Source: Bacteroidota bacterium (GTDB lineage Bacteria; Bacteroidota; Bacteroidia; Cytophagales; Cyclobacteriaceae). Taken from it: DNA of 37,302 nucleotides. Position 1 is the first letter of the stretch. Each line of letters starts with the position of its first letter. Below the pieces are notes generated by a model. That model had not been told where the DNA came from and did no database searches. It saw only the letters and a program-made list of their open reading frames with translations. The position numbers and the translations under genes are program-made. Location of the stretch: NCBI GenBank assembly GCA_022567155.1, contig JADFHN010000037.1, positions 1 through 37,302 of the forward strand. Direction: 5' to 3'. Below are positions 30,284 to 37,302 of this stretch, piece by piece.

Positions 30284-31918
30284 TCATTTTCCTGTTACAT
30301 TTAATACCGCCACGTAAAAACCGGAGTCAACTTTAATTGCTTGTGAATCTGTACCAATAGCTGCTTGTGACCAATTGGTTTTGGGGTTCAGCCATATTTC
30401 TTCGCCTGATGAATAAATTCGAATGGGCATGTCAAAATCACCCACACAATTGCTCCAGCGGTAATGAATTGTTCCGTCTTTTACCTCATATTCAAATACC
30501 GGAATGCGGATATCCCGGAGATACTGGTCAAAAAAAGATGACAGACCCCTACCTGATTTTTCGCTTAGAAAATCCTCTATTTGCGCTGTCGTAACGGTTT
30601 GGTGGTAAAATTCCTGATTGAGTCCCCGGAGCATGGACCGCCATTTTTCATCATCGTTCACAATTTGCCGCAGCGTGTGCAGCATGTTGCCGCCTTTGTT
30701 GTACATGTCTCCCGACCCGCTGTAATTCACTCCGTAAAACCCGATTACCGGCCGGTCATTCCTGATACGCTTTCGTGTTCCTTTGACATATGCGGCGCCT
30801 GCCTCCTTGCCAAAATAATATTCAACAAAAAGATTTTCAGAATAGTTGGTAAACCCCTCATGAATCCACATATCGGCCATATCCTTGTAGGTGATGTTGT
30901 TGGCAAACCACTCATGCCCGGACTCGTGTACAATGATAAAATCAAATTTAAGTCCCCAGCCCGAATCACTCAGATCCATACCGCGGTAGCCGTTTTGATA
31001 GCCATTGCCATAGGTGATGGAGCTTTGATGTTCCATACCCAGGTACGGAACTTCTACCAGCTTGTAACTGTCATCATAGAAGGGGTAGGGGCCAAACCAG
31101 TACTCAAATGCTTTCATCATGCGGGGCACTTCTTTGAACTGACGCTTCGCTATCTCCAGGTTATTACGCAAAACCCAGTAGTCAAGATCCAGTTCGCCTT
31201 TTTCGCCTGCAAACTTCTCTGAGAAATGCACATAATCGCCAATGTTGATATTAACTCCGTAATTATTGATCGGATTAGAAACAAACCAGTGCCAGGTTTT
31301 TGTGTGGTTATCAAGCGTATCCACTTTACGAAGTCTTCCGTTGGATACATTCACGAGATTGCCAGGTACGTTTACGCTGATCAGCATGCTGTCAACCTCA
31401 TCGTACATGTGGTCTTTACATGGCCACCAGATACTGGCTCCGATTCCCTGACACGATGAGGCAATGAAAGGCAAACCGTTTTCATCTTTTTGCCAGGTGA
31501 TGCCACCATCCCAGGGAGGTCTGAGGGCCACCCGGGGCTTTCCACCATAAAAAACGACTATTTCCTGCAATGTTCCCGGTGTTTGCACGGTTTCAAGACT
31601 GATAAAATGTGCATTGCCTTCGTGAACGATCTGTAAAGACTTGCCGTTTTGTACGGCTTTTGAAATGGTGAGAGGGGGTTGCAAATCTATCTGCATAACC
31701 TGACCTTGTTGCAGCACGCTGTAAATCACCGTGTTTTTACCTTCAATCGTGCTGTCGGCAGGGTTTACGACAATGTCCAGATGGTAATATTTCAGGTCCC
31801 ACCAGGCCCTTTCCGGCGTTATCGAACCGCGCAGGGTGTCCTGTCGTGTAAAATGTGGTTGGGCTGTTGCCATACCTGCAATAAAAAGTACAAGAAATGT
31901 CAGCGTGAGGCGATCCAT
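30284..31918 (-). CDS. secreted M1-family aminopeptidase
   Basis: The 544-residue zinc exopeptidase has a signal peptide (MDRLTLTFLVLFIAGMATAQ). The N-terminal saddle domain starts near residue 40 (AWWDLKYYHLDIVVNPADSTIEGKNTVIY). The active site holds a GAMEN-like GMEHQ (294-298), the zinc motif HESGHEW (His331, Glu332, His335), and the third ligand in IHEGF (Glu354). The protein is shorter than full M1 enzymes and lacks the large C-terminal helical domain, as is usual for this Bacteroidota group. It is monocistronic, with repeats on both flanks. Confidence 0.93.
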   Translation of the reverse strand: MDRLTLTFLVLFIAGMATAQPHFTRQDTLRGSITPERAWWDLKYYHLDIVVNPADSTIEGKNTVIYSVLQQGQVMQIDLQPPLTISKAVQNGKSLQIVHEGNAHFISLETVQTPGTLQEIVVFYGGKPRVALRPPWDGGITWQKDENGLPFIASSCQGIGASIWWPCKDHMYDEVDSMLISVNVPGNLVNVSNGRLRKVDTLDNHTKTWHWFVSNPINNYGVNINIGDYVHFSEKFAGEKGELDLDYWVLRNNLEIAKRQFKEVPRMMKAFEYWFGPYPFYDDSYKLVEVPYLGMEHQSSITYGNGYQNGYRGMDLSDSGWGLKFDFIIVHESGHEWFANNITYKDMADMWIHEGFTNYSENLFVEYYFGKEAGAAYVKGTRKRIRNDRPVIGFYGVNYSGSGDMYNKGGNMLHTLRQIVNDDEKWRSMLRGLNQEFYHQTVTTAQIEDFLSEKSGRGLSSFFDQYLRDIRIPVFEYEVKDGTIHYRWSNCVGDFDMPIRIYSSGEEIWLNPKTNWSQAAIGTDSQAIKVDSGFYVAVLNVTGK

Positions 31919-32060
31919 AGAAGATTGTAAATAATTGATAGCTACTTTAGGATATAAATATAGATGACATGCCTGACAATTGCATCAACAATCAATTATG
32001 TGGCAGTCTGGTAGATTGGCGATGGTATTTAATATTTCACAAAAGAAATTGAATTCTGAA

Positions 32061-32085
32061 TTGCCTCAGATTCAATCTAAGGCAA
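32061..32085. repeat. stable hairpin
   Basis: TTGCCT and AGGCAA (outer) plus AGATT and AATCT (inner) pair, separated by single-base bulges. No T-tract follows, so it is not a typical terminator. It lies between the M1 gene and the dipeptidase remnant. Confidence 0.5.
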
Positions 32086-32111
32086 CGTGGCGTATTAATC
32101 ATAGAAATTAG

Positions 32112-32420
32112 ATGAAACGTAGCCACAAATTGCATTTGTGGTTAATCGCTACACCCGAAAGTAAAAGCGTAACCCTGGCTAATGTGGCAGACAATATCGA
32201 TCATGTGTGCCAGTTGGCCGGCAACTCAATGCACACAGCCATTGGCACCGACCTTGACGGCGCTTTAGAAAAAGAACAGTGCCCGCCCGATCTGGATACC
32301 ATCGCTGACCTGTAAAAGCTTATGCCTGTTTTTGAAAAACGGGGATATACACCGGAGGATATTGCCAATATTATGCACAAAAACCGGATCCGGTTTTTAA
32401 GGAAAGCCTGTAGTCAGTAA
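32112..32420 (+). pseudogene. C-terminal remnant of a membrane dipeptidase (M19) with an in-frame stop
   Basis: The frame reads SVTLANVADNIDHVCQLAGN, SMHTAIGTDLDG, KEQCPPDLDTIADL, then TAA (32313-32315), then in the same frame KLMPVFEKRGYTPEDIANIM, HKNRIRFLRKAC and a final TAA (32418-32420). This is the end of a renal-dipeptidase-type metallopeptidase, with the HxxxGTDxDG motif. The catalytic N-terminal two thirds are missing and a nonsense codon interrupts what remains. The first 14 codons do not fit the family. Confidence 0.75.
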
Positions 32421-32879
32421 CATGCTTTCGGGTATCCGGTGCTGCCGGGCAAGGCATGTAGATGCTAAATCACCCACCAATGACTAAATATCCTAAAATG
32501 CTGATTGTCAACTAACTCTAATTCCCCTCCGATGGAGGGGTTAGGGGTGGGTTTTATAAAAATTGGTAAACAATTTAACAAAACTTACAGATATTTTACC
32601 TTATTTTGGTTTGTAGGAATGGTTGTATTTTAACAAAATATTTTTACCCACCTCTTGGCATTGCCATCCTCTATAGGAGTCTCCGAAGGAGTCCTAAGGA
32701 CCTTCGGACCTATGGGATAATCTCCCGCTGATGAGGGACAGGTCCTCCCAGGCGCCTACGCTCCGCCGACGGCCCGAAGCCTATAGCGGAGGCCGTAAAG
32801 CTTCTGCGACAGGGTGGAGGAGACTTTTAAGACTAAACCTGTATTGAGCATGAGAAAACAGTCATTTTCTATAAGTTGA
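32421..32879. other. non-coding region with dispersed repeats
   Basis: Positions 32517-32554 hold the CCCCTCC-GAT-GGAGGGG hairpin (32524-32540), also seen at 9-24 in the opposite orientation. From about 32660 to 32830 there is GC-rich, hairpin-forming text: TCCGAAGG (32682-32689) pairs with CCTTCGGA (32701-32708), and ATAGG with CCTAT outside it. Its composition differs from the AT-rich surroundings. No coding frame is supported. Confidence 0.55.
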
Positions 32880-32924
32880 ATGCATTTATTGAGACCTCGG
32901 GATGAAAGACACTGGTTGGCTCTT

Positions 32925-33275
32925 ATGCCCTTGCCCGTTTTTCACCAAAAAGATAAATATACAACTGCCCATATCCATTTGGGGCTCATGGCTTATCAAA
33001 TAGTTGCAGCCATTCGACACCGGCTCAAACAGCCTGCCTGCCGCCTGCCTGCCGGCAAGGCAGGGTCAGGCTGGCATGACATCTATAGTGACTGGTCTGA
33101 TATAGTACGGATCATGAACTCACAAAAGATGATCACGATAGAAATGAAAATGAGAACAAAGGAAGTGCATATAAGAAAGGCATCATCACCCGAAAAGCAG
33201 GTGAAGCATATTTACAATATCATGAGAATTAAACAATTTCCAAAGCCAATAAAAAAATATGTAATGTACCATTGA
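32925..33275 (+). pseudogene. C-terminal remnant of an IS1634-type transposase
   Basis: PVFHQKDKYTTAHIHLGLMA, YQIVAAIRHRLKQ, W..IVRIMNSQKMIT and KEVHIRKASSPEKQVKHIYN form the typical tail of IS1634-like (IS4 superfamily) transposases. The upstream part up to 32880 does not fit and the DDE catalytic core is absent. A palindromic repeat (about 33031-33066) is inserted in frame, adding PACRLPAGKAGS in the middle of the conserved tail. Confidence 0.75.
33031..33074. repeat. palindromic repeat inserted in the transposase remnant
   Basis: Repeated GCCTGCCT/GCCGGCAAGGCAGG text, related to pieces near 11534. It keeps the surrounding frame open. Confidence 0.6.
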
Positions 33276-33335
33276 TACAACTCATTGTGATTCAGGAAAT
33301 TAACAACCTGTATGCTCAAGTTGGGTCAAATTCCT

Positions 33336-33343
33336 TAATTTTG
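33336..33343 (+). promoter_or_regulatory. -7 box of the TonB receptor gene
   Basis: TAATTTTG fits TAnnTTTG and lies 17 bases before the TTG start. No clear -33 box is seen at the usual spacing. Confidence 0.45.
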
Positions 33344-33360
33344 AAACAATTATTAAAAGC

Positions 33361-35973
33361 TTGAAAAAATTCCTCATTTATATCGCTCTGTTGTCTCCAG
33401 CCTGGGCATTTGCACAAGAAACGGATCCGGAAATTGAGGATAAAGATTTCCCATTTGACCTGTTCATTAAGGACCTTGAGGACAGATTTGAAGTAAAGAT
33501 TTTCTATAAGGGAGAATGGGTGGCCTCTATTGAAGATCTTCCGCCAATAAGAGGAAGTTCATTGGAAGAAGTTCTCACGTTTGCCCTGGAAGGCACGGAT
33601 TTAGGATACCTTAAATATTCCGTATCCAATTATGTAATAGCACCCTCCAAAGACCTCTCAGAAGTATTGTCCTTGAGTTATGTTCTGGTAAAGGAAAGGT
33701 TCAACACATCGGAAATATTGACTAATGTTCCGATGCTTTACATTGGAGATTCCAGCCTTGTCGGACAAAGTAGTGACAGTCACATCCGGCTGAAGATACT
33801 TGATTTTAAAAATGAGGAACCGGTTGCCGGGGCAGCGCTCTATATTGAAACGCTTGGCATCACCCGGGTTTCTTCATCAACAGGGTTGATTGAAGTGACC
33901 GTGCCCTCGGGAGTACATTTGACCGAGATCCGTATGGTTGGATATGTACCCTTAATTGGCAATTTATCGGTGTTCTCTGACGGTACCCTGGATATTTATC
34001 TCGATCAGGAAATAATTGAACTGGAGGAGGTTATAATAACAGGCGAAGGAGCACAGAAGAACATTCTTGGCCCCTCCGCAGGAATGGTGACCATCACGCC
34101 CCGTCAGATCAAGGAATTGCCGGTTTTTCTGGGTGAGTCGGACCTGATCAAGGCCATTCTGATCTTACCCGGAGTTTCAACCCTGGGTGAAGGTACCTCG
34201 GGATACTATGTTCGTGGAGGAAATATTGATCAAAACCTGATACTTCAGGATGGGGCATTGTTTTTTAACTCAAGTCATGCACTGGGTTTCTTTTCTGTTT
34301 TTAACCCGGACCTGATCAACAGAGTCACACTGTATAAAGGCCATATTCCGGCCCAGTATGGAGGCAGACTCTCTTCTGTACTTAAGATAGATCTTAAAGG
34401 AAGCGTTGCTGAAAATTTTATACTGAGTGGGGGTATCGGAACCGTAATGAGCAAACTGGCGTTGGAAACACCTGTATTAAAAGGAAAGTCAAGTTTGTTG
34501 CTGGGTGGGAGAATGACTTATTCAGATTATATATTAAGAATGATCAAAATTCCTGAAATACGGGAAAGCTCAGCCTCTTTTTATGACTTCAACTTTCGAT
34601 ATAATCATAAGGTCGGGCAAAACGGTACTGCATTTTTATCCTACTACCAGAGTGGTGATGAAGTCCAGTATGAAAGGTTATTCGGATTCAATTGGAATAT
34701 TAATAACGTTTCTCTGGGTTGGAACCAACCCTTAAATGAGTTTTTATTCTCGGAGTTGACGATATCTGCCGGGAAAAACAGAAATGAAAGTTTTGATCCG
34801 TCGCAGGCACAGTCATACCTGGTACAAAGCGGTCAAAAATATGTAAAGGCTAAACAAAATATAATTGCCACCTGGGATAAACATGAAACCATTGCAGGTA
34901 TTGAATGGACTAATTTTAATCCTGAAGAGGAAATCCTGTACGGGGCAACAGGTGAAGAACAACAGAGGATAACCAGGAATGGAGGGCATGAATTTGGACT
35001 TTATTTAAACGATGATTGGGAGATTTCGGATTTACTTTCGGTTTCAGCAGGGCTCCGGTGGTCAGCATTCCTTGAGAAGGATTCAATCAGTTCTGAAAAT
35101 GCCTATTTTAAAAATCTGGAACCAAGGTTGTCTATCAGGGTTAAGACAAGTGTGACCAGTTCAGTTAAAGCCAGCTATAACCGGATAAACCAGTATCTAC
35201 ACCTCGTCACCAACACTTCCTCCCCTCTGCCAACCGACCAGTGGCTCGCAGCATCTGAGAATTTATTGCCCAAGCAAGCCGATAACTTCTCAATTGGCTA
35301 TTATAAAAATTTTGAATTCAACCAATGGGAATCTTCAGCTGAACTTTTCTTTCGAAAAATCCGAAATCTGGCTGAAATCAGGAGCTTTGCCAACCTTATT
35401 TTAAATCCCGCTATTGAGGAAGATGTGGTCCAGGGAGATGGCAGAACCTATGGCCTGGAACTATACCTGAAAAAAAATTCAGGACGATTGAAGGGGACTT
35501 TTTCTTACACCTTTTCCCGTGCATTATTGTATGTTGCCCTTGAATCGGATAAAGAACCTGAGTGGATATCTTCAGCTATTGATCGCCCACATAACCTGAA
35601 CTTCAATTTGGATTATACTTTCAGTAAGAAAGCGAAATTTGCTTTAAATTTCGTGTATTCTTCCGGTCGCCCAATCACGGCCCCGACTTCTACATACCTG
35701 TTGGGTAAAGTAGTTGTACCGCATTACTCTGAAAGAAATCAATTCCATATTCCTGACTATCACAGGTTGGACATAGCTTATACTGTAAAGAGAAATGCAA
35801 TCCGCAGAAAGCGATACCAGGACAGCATTACATTTTCCATTTATAACCTGTATGGCAGAAGGAATGCCTTTTCTGTTTTCTTCAGAAAAGATAAAAACAG
35901 TCGTGCAAGCGCGTACCGTCTGTCAATTCTGGGAAGCGCATTCCCATCTATCACTTATAATTTTAAATTTTGA
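33361..35973 (+). CDS. TonB-dependent receptor with STN and carboxypeptidase-like domains
   Basis: This is an 870-residue outer-membrane receptor for energised uptake. It starts with TTG and a signal peptide (MKKFLIYIALLSPAWAFAQ). Next comes an STN domain (about 27-95: FDLFIKDLEDRFEVKIFYKG...SLEEVLTFALEGT), a carboxypeptidase-D regulatory-like domain (about 141-218), the plug (about 228-340: LGPSAGMVTITPRQIKELPVFLGESDLIKAILILPGV, GYYVRGGNIDQNLILQDG, PAQYGGRLSSVLKIDL), and the barrel, ending in an aromatic residue (SITYNFKF). STN domains usually contact an anti-sigma factor, but none is next to it. It is followed at once by a DUF4249 lipoprotein. The substrate is unknown. Confidence 0.93.
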   Translation: MKKFLIYIALLSPAWAFAQETDPEIEDKDFPFDLFIKDLEDRFEVKIFYKGEWVASIEDLPPIRGSSLEEVLTFALEGTDLGYLKYSVSNYVIAPSKDLSEVLSLSYVLVKERFNTSEILTNVPMLYIGDSSLVGQSSDSHIRLKILDFKNEEPVAGAALYIETLGITRVSSSTGLIEVTVPSGVHLTEIRMVGYVPLIGNLSVFSDGTLDIYLDQEIIELEEVIITGEGAQKNILGPSAGMVTITPRQIKELPVFLGESDLIKAILILPGVSTLGEGTSGYYVRGGNIDQNLILQDGALFFNSSHALGFFSVFNPDLINRVTLYKGHIPAQYGGRLSSVLKIDLKGSVAENFILSGGIGTVMSKLALETPVLKGKSSLLLGGRMTYSDYILRMIKIPEIRESSASFYDFNFRYNHKVGQNGTAFLSYYQSGDEVQYERLFGFNWNINNVSLGWNQPLNEFLFSELTISAGKNRNESFDPSQAQSYLVQSGQKYVKAKQNIIATWDKHETIAGIEWTNFNPEEEILYGATGEEQQRITRNGGHEFGLYLNDDWEISDLLSVSAGLRWSAFLEKDSISSENAYFKNLEPRLSIRVKTSVTSSVKASYNRINQYLHLVTNTSSPLPTDQWLAASENLLPKQADNFSIGYYKNFEFNQWESSAELFFRKIRNLAEIRSFANLILNPAIEEDVVQGDGRTYGLELYLKKNSGRLKGTFSYTFSRALLYVALESDKEPEWISSAIDRPHNLNFNLDYTFSKKAKFALNFVYSSGRPITAPTSTYLLGKVVVPHYSERNQFHIPDYHRLDIAYTVKRNAIRRKRYQDSITFSIYNLYGRRNAFSVFFRKDKNSRASAYRLSILGSAFPSITYNFKF

Positions 35974-37055
35974 CATTGAGAGAGGATAGAATTAGGTTGA
36001 GTAGCATATTTCTTACAGCAATGCTGGTATTGACTTTAACCACTTGTATCGACCCTATTGCTTTTGAAGCAGAAGACGAATCAAGAAAACTGGTGATTTT
36101 CGGAACTTTCACACAACTCTCGCAGGAGCATGAAGTTTCGATTTGGCGAACAGGGAAATTTGGAAGCCTGGGAACCTGGGTACAGGGTGCAACGGTGCAG
36201 TTGATGGATGATGAAGGGAACAATGCACAGTACATAGATGCCGGCGAAGGAACTTACCTACTCCCGGAAGGTGCCTTGTGCGGAGAGGTAGGAAAGGCCT
36301 ATCAACTGATAGTGACCCTCCCGGATCAACGCCGTTATGAATCAACATGGGAAATAATGCCAGAGCCAATTGAAATCGAGGACACTTATTTTGAAATCAA
36401 CAAAAGACCAATTGTATCAAGTATTAATGTCCTTGTAGATCAGTTTTTTGTTGATGTGTTCATCGATACTCCCCTGAGGACATCAGGTGGGAACAAAGCA
36501 TTTTTACGTTGGGAGATGGAGGAGACATGGTCTTTGATGGACTTCAGTTGTGGTCCTTTTGATGATGCGGAGATTTGTTTTTATAAAGTGCCGAACGAAT
36601 TTGATCAACTGATCTTGTTCTCAAGTGTTGATGATTCACAGGAAAAGCTGGAAAAATACCTGGTCTATTCAAGGCTTCCTGCACCCTATATTGAGTTCAA
36701 TGAGCTTCATTATTTTATTGTTTCTCAATATTCTTTATCTGAATCAACATTTGACTATTGGGATAAGATACGTGTGGTTTCAAATCAAACAGGGAGCATC
36801 TTTGACAAGATTCCGGCGGGTGTCCCCGGTAATTTAAGTGAAGTCGATGGGAGTTCCGAAGTGTTAGGTTATTTTGAAGTTACTTCCGTGGTGGTGGACC
36901 TGACCCTTTCCACCAGACAAGATGTAATTAAAAAGATTCAAATGCCACAGGCGTGTAACTACCATTTTCCGATATACCTTCAACCAGACTATTGTTGTTA
37001 TTGCTGGACGCTGCCCAATATGATACCAAAACCTGATTACTGGGGAGAAAGATGA
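35970..37055 (+). CDS. DUF4249 lipoprotein, partner of the TonB receptor
   Basis: The 361-residue protein probably starts at TTG 35970, overlapping the receptor stop codon, so translation is coupled. The lipobox is LTLTTC (Cys26), followed by IDPIAFEAEDESRKLVIFGTFTQLSQEHEVSI, the typical DUF4249 opening, and beta-rich Ig-like material with a cysteine-rich tail (DYCCYCW). DUF4249 proteins sit beside TonB receptors in Bacteroidota and are thought to be surface lipoproteins of the uptake system; their ligand is unknown. A close paralogue starts at 37136. Confidence 0.88.
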   Translation: MTLREDRIRLSSIFLTAMLVLTLTTCIDPIAFEAEDESRKLVIFGTFTQLSQEHEVSIWRTGKFGSLGTWVQGATVQLMDDEGNNAQYIDAGEGTYLLPEGALCGEVGKAYQLIVTLPDQRRYESTWEIMPEPIEIEDTYFEINKRPIVSSINVLVDQFFVDVFIDTPLRTSGGNKAFLRWEMEETWSLMDFSCGPFDDAEICFYKVPNEFDQLILFSSVDDSQEKLEKYLVYSRLPAPYIEFNELHYFIVSQYSLSESTFDYWDKIRVVSNQTGSIFDKIPAGVPGNLSEVDGSSEVLGYFEVTSVVVDLTLSTRQDVIKKIQMPQACNYHFPIYLQPDYCCYCWTLPNMIPKPDYWGER

Positions 37056-37120
37056 TTAGAATAATTACAATATTTTTAGCAATGGGAATGCTGTGTTGGA
37101 AACGTGAGTCACAGATATAA
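37052..37120 (+). CDS. possible orphan signal-peptide fragment
   Basis: ATG 37052 overlaps the stop of the DUF4249 gene (ATGA) and encodes 22 residues, MIRIITIFLAMGMLCW then KRESQI and TAA. The first 16 residues look like the start of an exported protein. Most likely it is what remains of a gene deleted between the two DUF4249 genes; a functional peptide is less likely. Confidence 0.3.
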   Translation: MIRIITIFLAMGMLCWKRESQI

Positions 37121-37135
37121 TATTGAGTTTTGAGG

Positions 37136-37302
37136 ATGAGAATGAAAAGAGGTAAACAGAGCGGATTATTACTAATCATCATGATGGCACTTACATTAGC
37201 AACTTGTGTCGACCGCATACCATTTGAGGCTGAAGATAAAGAACCCAAACTTGTTATTTTCGGAACTTTCACTCAGCTTTCACAAGACCATGAAGTATCG
37301 AT
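37136..37302 (+). CDS. second DUF4249 lipoprotein, cut by the window end
   Basis: From ATG 37136 the frame runs off the window after 55 codons. It has a signal sequence with lipobox LTLATC (Cys24), then VDRIPFEAEDKEPKLVIFGT and FTQLSQDHEVS, nearly the same as the start of the gene at 35970. It is a tandem paralogue, probably of the same uptake locus. Confidence 0.85.
   Translation, partial: MRMKRGKQSGLLLIIMMALTLATCVDRIPFEAEDKEPKLVIFGTFTQLSQDHEVS

Noticed and set aside
32880-32924. First 15 residues of the frame ending at 33275 as part of the transposase
   Set aside because: They do not match the transposase family; the recognisable part begins near 32925.
33758-33780. GTCGGACAA...AGTAGTG resembling the MITE end
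   Set aside because: It lies inside the coding sequence of the TonB receptor, has no partner end and no target duplication; coincidence.

Overview
This looks like a chromosomal segment from a Bacteroidota bacterium. The signs are TAnnTTTG-type -7 promoter boxes, gene starts that mostly lack Shine-Dalgarno sequences, a TonB-dependent receptor paired with DUF4249 lipoproteins, SprB-like repeats, DUF5777 and DUF1684 proteins, and many palindromic intergenic repeats. I cannot place it below phylum level from the sequence.

Layout. From 390 to 10563 every gene is on the minus strand: the translation operon infC-rpmI-rplT (infC starts at ATC behind a strong Shine-Dalgarno), two unknown proteins flanking a 136-bp MITE, a lipoprotein pseudogene, a split transketolase with a von Willebrand A protein gene between its halves, then bcp, an M23 peptidase and an FAH-family enzyme. 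From 10660 nearly everything is on the plus strand. An M48 lipoprotein peptidase and a DUF1684 lipoprotein lead into a redox/sulfur-flavoured region (12.7-20.6 kb): a SulP transporter, rhodaneses (one decayed, one intact, one fused to an ArsR repressor on the minus strand), DUF302, a Crp/Fnr regulator, a 31-residue membrane peptide, DUF2892 and a five-domain CHRD lipoprotein. A decayed second DUF2892 follows, then an ECF sigma factor, an anti-sigma-like protein fused to a beta-barrel, and a second five-domain CHRD lipoprotein. Next come a heme-domain lipoprotein, YceI and DUF5777. After 27.2 kb there are relics (transposase tails, a broken dipeptidase, repeats), a second SulP, an M1 peptidase, and a TonB receptor with two DUF4249 lipoproteins, the second cut by the window edge.

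How it fits together. The strongest new pattern is a candidate regulon. Four intergenic palindromes of the form GTRAC-N4-GYYAC lie at 12700, 15935, 17758 and 20302. Each is centred 29.5 or 30.5 bp upstream of a TAnnTTTG-like box, which is the spacing of a class II Crp-type activator. They precede SulP, DUF302, the small ORF with DUF2892, and the second DUF2892. The Crp/Fnr protein at 17108 has the R-E-x-x-x-R recognition helix expected for a GTGA half-site. I infer a local Crp/Fnr regulon for sulfane-sulfur or redox stress. Next to it is a cassette in which an ECF sigma factor, an anti-sigma/beta-barrel fusion and a CHRD lipoprotein are co-transcribed, possibly after tandem duplication of a DUF2892-CHRD block. 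None of these links has been tested by alignment or experiment.
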